Assembly (NCBI GenBank): GCA_940671915.1 | Contig: CALNVZ010003426.1 | Coordinates: 25,591,973 to 25,655,972, forward strand | Length of the DNA: 64,000 bases | Direction of reading: 5' to 3' | Origin: Paracentrotus lividus | Taxonomy: Eukaryota; Echinodermata; Echinoidea; Camarodonta; Echinidae | In this document: positions 50,419 to 63,840 of the stretch, piece by piece | Position numbering within the stretch: the stretch's first letter is position 1 | Layout: every line of letters starts with the position of its first letter | Position numbers and translations under genes: made by a program | Notes under the pieces: model-generated | What the model was told of the DNA's origin: nothing | What the model saw: the letters and a program-made list of their open reading frames with translations, nothing else | Database searches by the model: none

Positions 50419-53400
50419 TCGTATATAGTACTCAGTTGCCAAGTGTTTGTTTTGTTTTGTTTTCTCTTGAAAGGTGTATACTCTCATAGGTAGTGTTAAA
50501 ATGTCTTGCCGTAAAAAATCGAAAGTACCGTATCGGGACTCGATCTGTAGGGTTATAGGCCTAAATATCACTAGTTAAATGGCAACATGTTACGAATGTA
50601 TGTCCTATTCTATACTGTAATTTCCTCTAATAACATTTTTCAGATTTTTAAAATTAAACTGTCATGATGTAGAAACAATCAACAAAGCCTACACATGCAT
50701 TCTTTCTTTCCTACCAATTTGTTTTCAGATAACTTCATCGTGTTCATCAAACGAAGAACTACCTAATCGGCTTACTTGGCAAAAAAAAATGTTAGGCTGC
50801 TGACTGGCAGAAATATTAAAATTAAAACGCATTGGAAAAAGAATATTTTATGCAGTCATAACAAAACGACAGCGTATGTTTACATCAGAGATACACACAG
50901 GTGAGACTGGACATTGTCAATCGATCACCACATCCTAGTCTTAAGACTCAGACCTTTCCTTCACTTCACATAAATGCCCCAAAAGCTATAAGACCTTTTT
51001 TTCAGCCTCCGAAACTTGAAAAAAAAAGCGCAGCTACAATATAGGTATACATGAGATAGAGGTTATAGTTTTTATATTCAGACCCTACTATGCGTATTAT
51101 GCTCTACAAGCATGACAAGGGTTTGTACCGGTAGGCTGCCTCCATTTAACGTCCATAGCGTGACCTTATGTCACCTCAAAGTAATCTCAGGTGAAAAATA
51201 AAAGAATTCACATTAAAGGGTAGCCAGACCTTTTCGAGATATTGTGTAGGAAATTCAGTGAACACAATTTGAGAAATAATAAAACATTTACATTTAAAAA
51301 GAACATTTCTTCTTATTTTTTTTAATCATTTATTTTCCATTTTAAAAACATGATACTATTGAAGAACACATGTACTCATTATAGCCCTTGACATCAGCTA
51401 ACTTCATTATTTAGATTTATAATGTAACCGTGTCTAATGACACTGTCCAAATACTGGTGTTTTATTTCAAACGTGACGTCAGTTTTAGAGCTGGTACTTT
51501 AGTTTCATAATCAAACCAGGGTCGGTCATATTGCATACAATACAGTCTGAAATATGACACTGCATAATAATGGAGATATATTTTGAATAGGATATACGGA
51601 CAGAGGGAATGTGGATTGGGCTTCACAAAAGATTTTTTTAAAGTGTCCAACTCGAGTCTTAAAGGCAGACTATAGTTAGACTATGAACTACCAGCAAATA
51701 TCATGAATATTAGAAAACGGAGAAAGAATGATTATCAAATGTTCTCCTTTTTCAAGAAGGGGAATCAATCATTGCCCGATTTTGACCTTTTCGCCAACTT
51801 TTTCTTTAATTTGAAAGATCCTGATAGGTAAAAGTGCTGATTTTCAAAATCTTGGATTTTATTTCGTTTGATTTTGTGATTTTGTTATCCACCCCTTCCT
51901 GCGGCATTCCTTGAAACACCTCTGCTAAAAGATCGCATCCGTCATGCATGTTATGATTTCATATTCAATTAAAATAAAATCACTTAACATCTTCTTCTCT
52001 CATTTCTCATGTATAGAAAAGATTATGTATATATATATACATATGAAAAGAAAAAGAAGTACCCCCATGGTTTATCATTTTAGACACTTCAAACCAATCT
52101 TCCCAATTTTCAAAACATCGCTCTTTGTTTTCTTTTCAAGAATGTTTTTGGTTTTGTATGATAATTTATTCGTGTTTGACATTTAGATTTACGTCCAATC
52201 AACTTGTAAATTTATTAGCACAGGCATGGACTAGGATTTTCGAACAGCTACATAGCCTCACTTTAGGTTGCATTTTATTTCAGAGTAATAATGCGTATTT
52301 GAAGTATTCAGGCAATGTTCAGCAAATCCACCGAAACGCCTCAAAAATCCCTTTCCCTTTATGGAGAGGATTTAAATTTTGCCAAAGTAATGCTGTTGAT
52401 CATTATGAAGCCAAGAGGGATATTTTATTGTTGGTTCCAGCATAACATAATTACCTTCCTTTAATATTAAACACTTGAAGCAATAAACTTTTTGCCTGAA
52501 ACTTCAAAGTTTTCAGTATTGGAAATTTGCCGAAAGCGGATAATAATCTTACAAAACATTTGTGATCATCCGATCAAAATGTTAGTGTTTACATTAATAG
52601 AACAATTTCTTTGACGCTCCTGGAAAATTTTCCTAATTTTTTTTAGCTTGGAGACAAAACTGAATTTGTACAAAAGCGATATTTTCACAGTGGTCATTCT
52701 GAAAACACAGGTCGTCCAAGCTTTGAAAATACCTGCCAGCATTTTCAAAATAATCATGCATTAAAATGTATTGTCGCAGTCCAACGTCAAAGCAAAACAA
52801 ACGCATTATTGCTTGTAGTTTTTTGACGGAGTTTCCTTTTTGATGAATTTTGAAAGGTAAATTTGATTCAGATTCATGGAGACAACCTGCAAAAAAGGTT
52901 TTATTACTCAGCTATATCCCCTGTTTATTTCTAATACTGAGGATAACTAAAGAGTTTCATATCAAATATAAAATTTTGCTCGTTTGAAATATTGCTGATT
53001 GAAGTCTGTCTCACTATAAAATAAAATAAAAAAAAAACACTAAAACTTAAAAAAAACTTCAAAAATTGAATTTATTTATTGAATTTATTGTGAAAATAAA
53101 ATGTAATTGCAAATGTGCATGATATTATGATACAAATGTCTAAAATCGAACGTCGGTGTCTCGACTAAATGAGCTATAGGCCTAGTCCTTTCTTCTTTTT
53201 GTCTGCCTTGGTCTGGAAGAAAGTAGGCCCTGTAGGAGGTCTCGGGTTCGATTTCGGCGATGAAATCCCATTTGCTTTGCTTATTCGATTCACATTATGT
53301 ATTTCAGGTCAGTTTCCTTCTTTGATCAAATAAAATAATGTAAGAAATTCGTGTAAAGGTCTCATATCTCATTTCAGAGTGTGACCGACTGTTACGTAAG

Positions 53401-53859
53401 AGACCCATATTGATTATATAACTACCAAAAATATAACCCACCTTATCAACTCAAACTATAACACGGTAATTCTACAAAGCCAATAACCAGCATGCATTGC
53501 ACTACCAAAACTAAAGCTTGAACAAACGCAATAAAGATAGGGAAACAGGCAAAAATGAAAAATGACATTACAAAAATGGCAACCATGAAACTGTCCTATG
53601 AGGGAGTGACCTTTGCCCTTAGCGGACAGCCTCGCGTACCTTGTTTTCTCCATAGTACCAGACTACAAGGACAGGTAATACTCACGACACGCCCATTCAT
53701 ATTATCAGCAAATCATGCCCTCATCTGGAGAAACGTGTCCGCGAGGTTCAGTCATAAATTATTAAGATATTGGACTATGGACAATTACTAGTATATATGT
53801 ACTATAATGGAGGTAACAATATTTTTACTGCTGGGATTCATACTTCATTACCTAACACT
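50419..53859. other. Non-coding; no gene recognised
   Basis: AT-rich. A weak tRNA-like B box (GGTTCGATTTC) at about 53245-53255 suggests an eroded SINE. Frames at 52125-52445 and 53555-53791 are unrecognised. Confidence 0.45.
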
Positions 53860-54040
53860 GCCGCCACCACCAACACCAATATACCTGATAGTGATACCAC
53901 CACCACTACTATTACTACCACTACCACCACTACTATACTACCACTACTACTACTACTACTATTACTACTACTACTACTAGTAATAATAATACTACTAATA
54001 CTACTACTACTATTACTACTACTACTACTACTATTACTAT

Positions 54041-54083
<43 letters not shown>

Positions 54084-54137
54084 GCTGCTGTTGCTGCTGC
54101 TGCTACTACTACTACTACTACTACTACTATACTACTA
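53860..54137. repeat. ACT/CCA/CTG compound trinucleotide microsatellite
   Basis: CCA and ACT triplets, with an internal GCTGCTGTTGCTGCTGCTGC block at about 54083-54102. Confidence 0.97.
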
Positions 54138-54413
54138 AAACCTCTTTCCATGTAGGTGGAATACCTTGTAAGTTTGAATTTTCTTGGTATTATCCTAATT
54201 ATAGAAATTCAGGAGCGTCTGTGCTGCTGACCACCTTACCAATAAAATTTATTGCATGGTTATTCTTTGAAAGATAATACTTCTACTAAGTACTATTCAA
54301 GGATCATCAGTGTCAAATTATGAATTATTATTTTAGTTGTTTGTTTTTCTCTCTCAAATTGCGTGTATGCTCATAAGAGCAAAACGGTTAGCATTCATTA
54401 GATGTGACCCGAA

Positions 54414-54444
54414 AAGAAGAAGAAGAAGAAGAAGAAGAAGAAGA
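54414..54444. repeat. (GAA)n microsatellite
   Basis: About ten GAA units. Confidence 0.95.
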
Positions 54445-54474
54445 CAGATTTCATGATCATCTCGGCAACACTAC

Positions 54475-54602
54475 CACTACCACAAAAATCCCCACCACCA
54501 TAACCACCACTAGGCATACATCCCCAACCACCACCACCCTACCACTAGGCCTACAACACCCATCACCACCACCACCACCATGACCACCACCACCACCACA
54601 CC
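54475..54602. repeat. CCA-rich trinucleotide repeat
   Basis: Imperfect ACC/CCA triplets. Confidence 0.9.
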
Positions 54603-54981
54603 AGAAAGGATGCCAGCACCCGATTCTGTTCTTGTATCAGAAGGACTATAGACGTGAAACGCCTGCCATTCATTGAGTTGTGGGACAGTATTCAGGGAGA
54701 CAGCGCCACGCAGTCTGGCGGGAACTCGGTGAGACAGGTAACCGCAGGTAACTTACAAGAATTCATCTCTAGCCTCGTGTCCATGCGCTCCTTTTGTGTA
54801 ATATGCTGTGTAAGATCAGCACCGTTCACACAAATAAACATCCCCATAAACCGTTATAGCATCATATTTGTTTTGTTTGTTTACTATGGTTTTTTTGTTG
54901 TTCTTTTAGTGTTTTTTTTGCTTTATTAAAGGTAAATCTTAAGCTAAGGAGAGAATAAAAGCTGACAGTGCAAAGAAGAAA

Positions 54982-54983
<2 letters not shown>

Positions 54984-55022
<39 letters not shown>
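54984..55022. repeat. Poly(A) run of 39
   Basis: Uninterrupted A. Upstream sequence to 54650 shows no recognised retroelement, so a tail origin is not established. Confidence 0.95.
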
Positions 55023-55025
<3 letters not shown>

Positions 55026-57776
55026 AGGAGGGAAAGAAGGAAGAATATAAAATCGAGACAAATTAAATGGGAGATGCATGCGGAAACATGTGAAAAAAAG
55101 AGAATGGCTCAAGATGAATAAAAGTTAAAATTGGAGGGAAAAGTAGTGAAAAAAACAAAATAGCTAGAAAACAAGAGGGGGGGGAGAGAGGGTGGCATTG
55201 TTGGAGGGGAAGACATGGTGTGATCATTGAAAATTCTTCTGGCTATGTGACTCTGAGCAACGATGCATGACGTCATTTTACTTGTAATGACTCATTTACT
55301 ATGGGTGAGAGGTCATCAGACAAACCATATTGTATAGTCTTTGTTGCAAGTCGTTATGTTTTATAAATGGGACATGTTCATTAAAAAAAATATAATGCTT
55401 GAGACTGGTTCCGATCTAACACAGTCATGTTGCTTTTCGAAATTGTTGAAAATGATTATTTGATTTTAATTCATACCTAGCAGATAAAGCTAACATAATC
55501 ACAGGATGGACCTAAAAAGTTAGGCTATAGGTCCATGGGATAACTAATCTTCATGGTTAAAGATTACGAGTCAGCTGGTTAGCTTCGCAAACTCCGCCAA
55601 AATTTTATTTGGGTTTTTTAGTTTTTGCAGGCCTTACGTTGTCGAATCAACAATAATAGGCAAAAAAATTGTATATTCATCAATCGTCAAAGGAAATTAC
55701 ATTACACCCTTGATATATATATATTTTTTTTACATATGACATTCTTGTTCGGAGACTAACGTAAATTCGATCAAAAAAATATTTCCTAATGTGTTTCACT
55801 GTCTGGTATCAAGGCGGAGTCTATACAGATCAAAAAAGATGTCTGCGGTTTGGCGAGGGCAACCTCATGAAAACACATCGGTTGAAGGGGAAAAGAAGAA
55901 AGCATTATTTTTTCTTTTCCAGGATTGGGTTGATTTTTTTTCTTCGGCGAGACCCCTAGATTTGCGGTTGATTTCCGAGCGAAAAGACGGCTCTTTTGTA
56001 GGGGTATATCATTCATCATGTTCAAACTGGACTTAAAAATTCAATTTGGGTGCGGTTTAGAAGACTTGAAGTTACAGACGTGCTGAACGCACGTAACCTC
56101 ATAATAACTGTTCTCCAAATCTAATAGAAAGAGATTTCGGTCAGTTTTTCTAAGAAAATACCAAATTTGTAACGACATTACCATAATATTCTAAACTGGT
56201 TTGCTTTCTATTATGTGTGATAATTAAGCTGTGATTCTAGGCTAAAGTAATCTATTTTGCAAACTGGGTTTGTGTAAGAGTGATTCACTGACCCATTTTC
56301 ATACGATGTACGATTGTTTTATTTTCTTATAATTTGGGGGTAAAGTAGCAAAGCATACCAAAACAAGTTGTAGAATTAAATCAATTGACGCGTGTTGAAA
56401 ACATGATGCTCATAAAGTGAAGACTATGGATGGACCAATCATAAAAAGTGTTTTTGCCAATTTTGATTCTCAAAGAGAAAAATAACCAACAACAAATAAA
56501 CAAAACAAAACAGCAATAAAACAAAAACATAATGACAAATTTACATATAATTAAGAACGTTTTACTGTTGTTTGTGGCACTTTAATGAAAACCAGAAAAC
56601 TTTATTAGCCTAATATAGCGAACGTCTCTGATTCAAACCCCGCTTCAGCAACGAAACAGAATATCTTGAATATTTTTCAAAGAAAAAAAAACACGTATAT
56701 TTATGAGTTTATTTGCTTGTTCTCGAGAGGAGTACTTGGAATCAATATAATGTCAGATGTAATGTGGTGCCGTGAGCGGGCGTAGTCGAAACGATGATTG
56801 ATATGATACTAAATGCATTTAAAATCCATTACAAAGAATAAGAAAAATACATCTAGACTTATATCTGTCAAGGAAATTATTCTTTTCTATACACATTGAC
56901 TACCTCATCGATTACCATTATATTTAAAAGGCAATCATGTGACTATTTTAGCATCCCATTGATATTTAGAGGTAAGAAGGATAAATGTATTTGATTTGGT
57001 CATGCGATTGTGAGTTGTAATTCCATTGGTGAGGAAAAAAAAAAAAAAAAAAAAAGAAGAAATTGGATGTTGAATCTCTAATTACTTATATGATAAATTA
57101 AAGAAGTCACCAACAAGTGAACAATTCATGGATTACGTTACTTCTTGAAAAAAAAAAAAAAAAAAAAGTACATGCATGATGAGCAGGGCATTCATAGATC
57201 TGCCTCCATCTAACGATATTGACATTCAAATAGTGGGTCCATGACATTTAAAGATTTTCTTGAGTTTGTGCTCCCACCAACCACCACCAAAATATATATA
57301 TTTTAATGTACAGTAGTACCATGCGGCTACGTGGTTAGCCGGGCAAAATAACCTAAGCAGAATATCTATACTTATTCACTTTTAAAAATTCCCAATGGAA
57401 TGCTGTTGCCTTTGGCCCGAAAATTGGAAACGATTAGAGAAACTAGTATTGCCAAATAAATTACAAGTTGATTGTTATGTGCAGGTACGTGAGGGAAAAC
57501 ACGACGCTTTACAACATATGCTAGTGCCCCAGTTAAGTAAGCCTCAGACTGAAGTAATTGGCCCTGCAACTTGATCTTATGACATTTTGAAAATGGCTTT
57601 TGTAAATTTTTTTCGGTGAACAAACCCATTGTTGTAGGCCTAATTTCGGGGTTTTGCACTTTCTTGTCACCTGACACCCAAACATCCACTTAAACCGTCT
57701 TACCTTAACCTTAAAAGATAGGTAAGGCAACGTTGGCGTAAGTTGCTTACTCATGGTAGTACATATGTTGTTCTTC

Positions 57777-57780
<4 letters not shown>
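55023..57780. other. Non-coding; no gene recognised
   Basis: Poly(A) runs at 57035-57055 and 57148-57167. TCTCTGATTCAAACCCCGC at about 56625-56643 resembles a B box of an eroded SINE. Confidence 0.45.

Positions 57781-57814
<34 letters not shown>
57781..57814. repeat. (GA)n microsatellite
   Basis: About 17 GA units. Confidence 0.97.
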
Positions 57815-57818
<4 letters not shown>

Positions 57819-58639
57819 GTGAGGAATGGGAAGAGAGTGAAGTTTAGAAGGAAGGAAACATGCATGAAAAATAATTTGAAAAAAATACTTGGTGAAGGGG
57901 CAAAGTATTTGTTATAATTTTGAGTGACTAAATGTTTGGTAGAACTAATCAAATATTAAAAAATAAAAAAAAATAAAATAAAAAATAAAACATATATTTT
58001 TAACAAAATAATAGTGATCTTCACAATGACAATATTTTGCCCTCCACAACCATAACCACCACCCCACTACATCAACAACAAAAACAACAACAACGACAAA
58101 AGCCAAAAAGCCAAACATCAGCAACAAAAACGACAACAACCATGACAACAAAAAAAGCCAACAAAATAGCCAAATATAAATAATAACGGCTTTTGTCACA
58201 AATGGTATTGTTAAATCGCTAAACGAATTCCCCTTCAAATGACACTGAAAGAAATTTGAATCACACAAGAGAAGTAAATTACTGTAGCAACTTGGCAGGA
58301 ATTCGAGGAATGTTCCATCGTTATGTTATGAACAGTGTTATTCGGCAAAGCGCCAAAAGTTGCGTGTTCATTTCATAATAAAAATGAATGAATGGATGTA
58401 AGTTAGTCTTTATATCAGTCTCAATTTTGTTAATTTTTATGTAAGTCTCAATGAGATTTATGTAATGTATAAACAAGGAGATCCTTGATATAAATGTGAA
58501 AACAAAATTTACAAGAAGAAAAAGACCTGGGGCCTGCCGTGCAAAAGTTTTTGTGGCCTTTTTTTTAAATATCGTATACGGTATAGTTTTGGCATGCTTT
58601 TTTCTTTCACGGTTAGATTTGAGATATTTACTTCATGTT
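57815..58639. other. Non-coding, A-rich with CAA repeats
   Basis: AAAAT-type low complexity at 57956-57990 and CAACAA units at 58068-58160. No gene recognised. Confidence 0.5.
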
Positions 58640-58697
58640 TTATATGTGACCTCTGAAATATTCTTACGTCAGATATTTTCTCAACACTGATATATAT

Positions 58698-59392
58698 TTA
58701 CCCCATACATATTCTTTTTTTATAATTAAGTTTTTATTGAAAAATAATCAAAGACAATTACAATATGTACAGATAATTAAAACACAATTGGGATATTGGA
58801 ACACATAAGCAAAAACATAAAAAAGGAGGAAATAACAAACTAAATAAATNNNNNNNNNNNNNNNNNNNNNNNNNNNNNNNNNNNNNNNNNNNNNNNNNNN
58901 NNNNNNNNNNNNNNNNNNNNNNNNNNNNNNNNNNNNNNNNNNNNNNNNNNNNNNNNNNNNNNNNNNNNNNNNNNNNNNNNNNNNNNNNNNNNNNNNNNNN
59001 NNNNNNNNNNNNNNNNNNNNNNNNNNNNNNNNNNNNNNNNNNNNNNNNNNNNNNNNNNNNNNNNNNNNNNNNNNNNNNNNNNNNNNNNNNNNNNNNNNNN
59101 NNNNNNNNNNNNNNNNNNNNNNNNNNNNNNNNNNNNNNNNNNNNNNNNNNNNNNNNNNNNNNNNNNNNNNNNNNNNNNNNNNNNNNNNNNNNNNNNNNNN
59201 NNNNNNNNTCTCTCTCTCTCTCTCTCTCTCTCCCACTTACTCTCTCTTACTCACTCTATCATCTAACGCACTCACAAGCACAGCAAAGGAGAATCGGACT
59301 GCAACCCTTTCTTGTCCAATCCATGAGCAAAAACTAATGTGGAAAGATCAGTGAAGATAAACCAACCGCTATATTACCCCATACATATTCTT
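58698..59392 (-). mobile_element. Retroinsertion with 19-bp target duplication, contains gap
   Basis: TTACCCCATACATATTCTT occurs at 58698-58716 and 59374-59392 and flanks the insert. On the minus strand, the insert ends with AATAAA (58738-58733) and then a short poly(A), as expected for target-primed reverse transcription. About 359 bases are unsequenced (N). The 5' end near 59373 follows a CT/GA tract. Whether it is a LINE, a SINE or a processed transcript cannot be decided. Confidence 0.75.
58850..59208. other. Assembly gap of 359 N
   Basis: It adjoins a TC microsatellite at 59209-59232, which probably caused it. Confidence 1.
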
Positions 59393-59690
59393 ACATCAGA
59401 TATATATTCTTCAGTCTGATATATTCTTACCTGTCAGATATCAATTTTCTGTCATGTAAGATACTTTGTTACCTGAGGTATGAACTCTACCGGCATGTAT
59501 TTTCCTGTCTCAGATATTTATTATTTCATATATCATGTTCTTACCTCAGAAATATTCTTACATCATAATACCTCAGATATTTTTCACCTTATAATTTCTT
59601 ACCTCAAAAATTTTCACACCCTAGATATTTTTCCCTCGGATATTTTGTTTTATCACCTCTGATGTGTGTTTATATCTGATATCATGGGTT

Positions 59691-61989
59691 CTATTATAAT
59701 TGTTATTATCCGTGCTGATCTTAACCTCTGACGAATGTAGCCGCTCAAAGGTATGTTTATTCGGAACTGTAATATCATGACTGTAATGAATTTAAATTTG
59801 AAGCACGATTTCACTTAAAATCATCTGATCATTACACTTCGAATGTCATTCATCAGCGTTGTTGACCGATATTTTCGCGGGTTTTTAAGCCTCTGGGATG
59901 AAGTAGGAATTATGTATAAAGCCACCTGAAACACAATGAACTACCTAGGTATAGCTTTCAACATGTCATTACCATGTTGATAATCCACATTTCATCACAG
60001 GAAAGCCGCGTACCGAAGCGGTGACGAATTGCGGTATGTGATGTCAGAAAGTGAGAAACCACCGGTAGCGCGACCCGTCAACAACGAACCATCGAATCAT
60101 CGCCGCCGTCATTAGAAGATCATGGGCACTTGTAAGTTGTAATGCGCAAAATAGAATCTGAACGAAGAGGTTAGATTCTTCATTTAGGCCATGCACCTTT
60201 GATGTACATTATTTTTTCAGTCTTCTTTTCTAACACAGACTGATAACGATAAAGTTAAGCTCAGTTTTATGCTTTATTCGAAGAAATAAACTGATTTAAC
60301 AGACCAAGATTTGATATGTACTACAGTCACCACTGTTCATCCACTTGTAAAGGGTTGACCCTCGTATCATTCTTTGTTAAAATGGTATTTCATTCCATGT
60401 TGAGTGTTATCCTTTAAGATTAAGAGGGTAATTATTCATAATGATCAGTGAGTTTCCTTTAAGATAATTCGAAACATTATTTGTCGGCAAACTACTCACA
60501 GATCCATATTGCTGTGTTTGCGACAATATAGAGAAGGGAGAACAGAAAATGTCGACAAGTCAGGAGAGAGAGGGAAGGATGGGGGGGGGATGTGTGGGTA
60601 TATATTTTCAGTACTCAATTATCTCTGCTTTATTTAATTTGACCACAATTTCAATTGCATCAGCATTGGCAATGATTGACAGTGCCATAATCATAATTAA
60701 CATGACTGTTATCACCATCATGTTATTGTAATTGGTATCACCACCGCCGCCATTATCATGATTATCATCATTTTCCGTCTGATAGTTACATGACATACAT
60801 AAGGAAATCCAAGACTTATTGGTATTGTGTATACCGTCATTGCCATGACAACATCATGTACCATTATCACCCCCATGTACCTTATCCTCTGCTGTATTCA
60901 CTGGGTTAATCTGACGATTGAAATCATGCTGGTATTCAAACGTTCAAGAACAAAGAGAGCATTCATTTCCATGACAAACAAATTAACTGAATTTTCATCA
61001 CCTCCTATTACTGTGAGTTTCATATTTAAAAGCCTGAAGCATGTGTGAAGAACATTCAACAGACAGGAATATCTTTATTGGATGTTATGCACCGAAAGTA
61101 AAATAAATAATTGTCATTTTATATGTGATTAGAATAATTCACCCTCGAGTATGTTTTAAAATGTTATGAAAATAATACCCACTCCAATATAAACTAACGA
61201 TGATAACAAAACACGAGGAGAATGATTAATTGATTTTATTCGTCAAGTCTTCGTACAAAAAACAAACAAGTCCACGTATTATTCTTTTTTTTTTGGGGGG
61301 GGGCGGTGCGAGGTTCGCTCGAAAACTGGTTTTCTTTTTGTTGTATACTTATTCAATGAAACATGATAAACGCGATAATACCCTGCTTTGTGATAACAAC
61401 ATTAAACCCCTCAAAGCAGACGCAAAGACAAACATTGATTCAACGACCTTATAACCTTTTCATATTCTGAGACAAAACAAAACAAAACTCACAAAAGTGA
61501 AAATACAGGAAAAACTATTAAAAAACAAAAAACAAAAGAAACAAAGGGGAGGGGGTCAGAGCGCTGTCAACCCCTGGTAAACAAAAGATGGAGAGATGTT
61601 TTTCTGCTCGAAGGGCTGAGAGTCTCTAAAAATGGATAGCTGACATTCAGTCTTTGGGATGGCTAAGAGATGCGTGACTTCAATTATCGCCTGATACATG
61701 ATAAAAAACTTTGAATTTAGAATTATTGAAACAATATATGAAATGCGGGAAAGGTGAGAATATAAGCAAGAGATCATGTTATAGAGGAATGGAGGAGGGG
61801 GGGGGAGGCAGAAGAACAGCGACCTCCTTCGTCGTCTTTTAGTTAGATGTTGGATGTGTTTTGTCGTGTTTTATGGTTTACTCCTAAATAAATATACAAT
61901 AAAAAAAAAAAAAACAAACGCAGCGAGCATTTGCAGAAAAAGAAGGGTCCAGAATGTTCAGCAGATTTATTTCTTATATTTATTCATTC
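59691..61989. other. Non-coding; CpG-richer patch near 60000-60130
   Basis: GGGCACTT before GTAAGT at 60132 could be the end of a first exon with ATG at 60122, but only three codons would be coded. No downstream exon recognised. A G run lies at 61295-61304. Confidence 0.4.
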
Positions 61990-62180
61990 GTTTTTTTTTT
62001 GTTTTGTTTTTTTTTGTTTTTGTTTTTTGTTTTTGTTTGTTGTTTTGTTTGTTGTTTTGTTTTTTTGGTTTTTTTTTGGGGGGGGTGGGTGGTGTTTGTG
62101 GGTGTGGTGTGTGTTTCTGTTTGTATTTGTTTTTGTTTTGTTTTTTTTGTTTTTTTAGGCACCTTATTTTTTTTTTTGGG
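61990..62180. repeat. T/G-rich low complexity
   Basis: TTTTG and GTTT runs with G runs. Phe/Cys-rich translations are artefacts. Confidence 0.95.
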
Positions 62181-63089
62181 GGTGGGGGGAGAAGAAAGGG
62201 GCAAGGGTAAAATCACATTTTGTTGACATTATAGAGACGATTGATGACTCACCATTTTACTCTCTCTTTGAAAATGAAATTACTACTTTTTGATCGCATA
62301 TGACCTTTACTGTTTTCCGAGGATGGCGTACACCAATTCATTTTGTTTAACTTTTAAAATCGGCATCGAACATCCACTCCTTTATTTATTTAATTTTTGA
62401 TTTTAGAACCTCGGTTTCCAGTTTATTATGCTCTTTTATATTATTTGGTACGTGGAACAAAATTTACATCTAAATGTTTTGGTTGTCCTCAATTTTGCAC
62501 TCAATGTAATAGCTTTACGTAATTCTCGCCTCTTCTTGTTTTCTTTTCTTATCTATTTTTGTTATAAATATGACCACCCTCCATCTTCAGTGTCCATCGT
62601 CGACTTTACCCCCACATCATGCCCATATAGGGCATAGAACGAAGCGCGCGTCCCCTGTCCTTCGCGTGCGCGATGCGCCAGATAATTCGGCACTTGAAAA
62701 TTATAAGCTCTCCATCTGTTTTACTCAGATAGGTCCCGATTTTCTTTTTCTCACTGAATTTGTTTTTCATCAATCTCCCCCTGTTGTTTCTCGTTGAAGA
62801 TCAGTATACTATGATAAATAGGCAATTATAATACGACGTGTTTTTAAGGCGTCCTCACAACAATTTACCCCCCCGCCCTCGACCGAATTATTCCCTTTCT
62901 TCCCCCTTTTCGATACAAAGGGAGGGGGGGACGTCTGATAGATTTTTTTTTTTATTTTCTACATTGTATAATGTGATAAAGAATAGAAAGCGCTACAAAA
63001 AAAGACAACTATACTAACAACCTAGCCATTTTTTTTTCTTCTCCATATCTTTTCAATCTTCGTCATCGTCGTCGTCTTATGAACAGTGG
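62181..63089. other. Non-coding; no gene recognised
   Basis: 62638-62690 is CpG-rich (GAAGCGCGCGTCCCC, GCGTGCGCGATGCGCC) but not within a recognised gene. Confidence 0.45.
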
Positions 63090-63138
63090 GAGGAGGAGAG
63101 AGAGAGAGGAGAGAGAGAGGGAGAAGGCGGGGGGGGTG
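63090..63138. repeat. (GA)n and G-rich tract
   Basis: GA units then a G run. Confidence 0.9.
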
Positions 63139-63790
63139 GTGGATGATGACTACTACTACTATCATTTATAAAAGGCGTCGCTTGATATATAATTGTTCTA
63201 AGCGCTAGATAAAGAAGGAAAATATATACTAACACTATAAAAATGTGTGTTTGTTTCTTCCTGTAAATTATAATATGGTAACAAAATGAATAGATGAAAG
63301 GTCCTGACTAAAAGAATGCATAAGAAACTAATGGCAAAATAAACTATGATTGGATTTTCTCGAAAACAAATTTTGGACGCTAAAATGCAATCAGGGCGAG
63401 AAACCATGTGAACACCCAAATCAATAGCTCACTAATGTTATGACTGCGTTGCTCATGGTAAATGATACAAACACTCGATGAGAAATGAGTAAATTAGTTG
63501 ATTGGCATGAGGTAATGTAGGCACTGATGAGTGACAAACTACAGAATTACTTTGGAAGAATGGGATCCAGTATAAATCACAAATTTTTTGTTGTTGTTCT
63601 TTTTGTTTGCAGCACCTAAATGTATGACTTATAATTAATTTTTTTTATGCTAATATTGAAATTTTGCATTAAATCAGTTAATAAGGATAACAAAACAAGA
63701 ACAAAACAAGAAGTTCTCCATCGCAATAAATCCATTTACAGAAGGAAGAGAGGGGAAAAGAAAGAGAGGGGGCTCGGGCCTAGGGAAAGA
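63139..63790. other. Non-coding; no gene recognised
   Basis: AT-rich; nothing recognised. Confidence 0.5.
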
Positions 63791-63840
63791 TAGAGAGAGA
63801 GAGAGAGAGGGTGGGGGGGGAGGGTGGGGGAGAGAGAGGG
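63791..63840. repeat. (GA)n and G-rich tract
   Basis: GA units and G runs. Confidence 0.9.

Larger units (their letters stand above)
58640..59690 (+). repeat. Degenerate minisatellite around TTCTTACCTCAGATAT
   Basis: Variants such as TTCTTACATCAGATAT, TTCTTACCTCAGAAAT and CCTCGGATATTTT recur every ~15-30 bp at 58650-58716 and 59374-59675. The middle is occupied by a later retroinsertion. The unit is irregular. Confidence 0.6.

Noticed and set aside
57372..57689. 105-codon minus-strand frame
   Set aside because: Composition is fairly protein-like, but no motif or family was recognised and there is no supporting splice or promoter signal.
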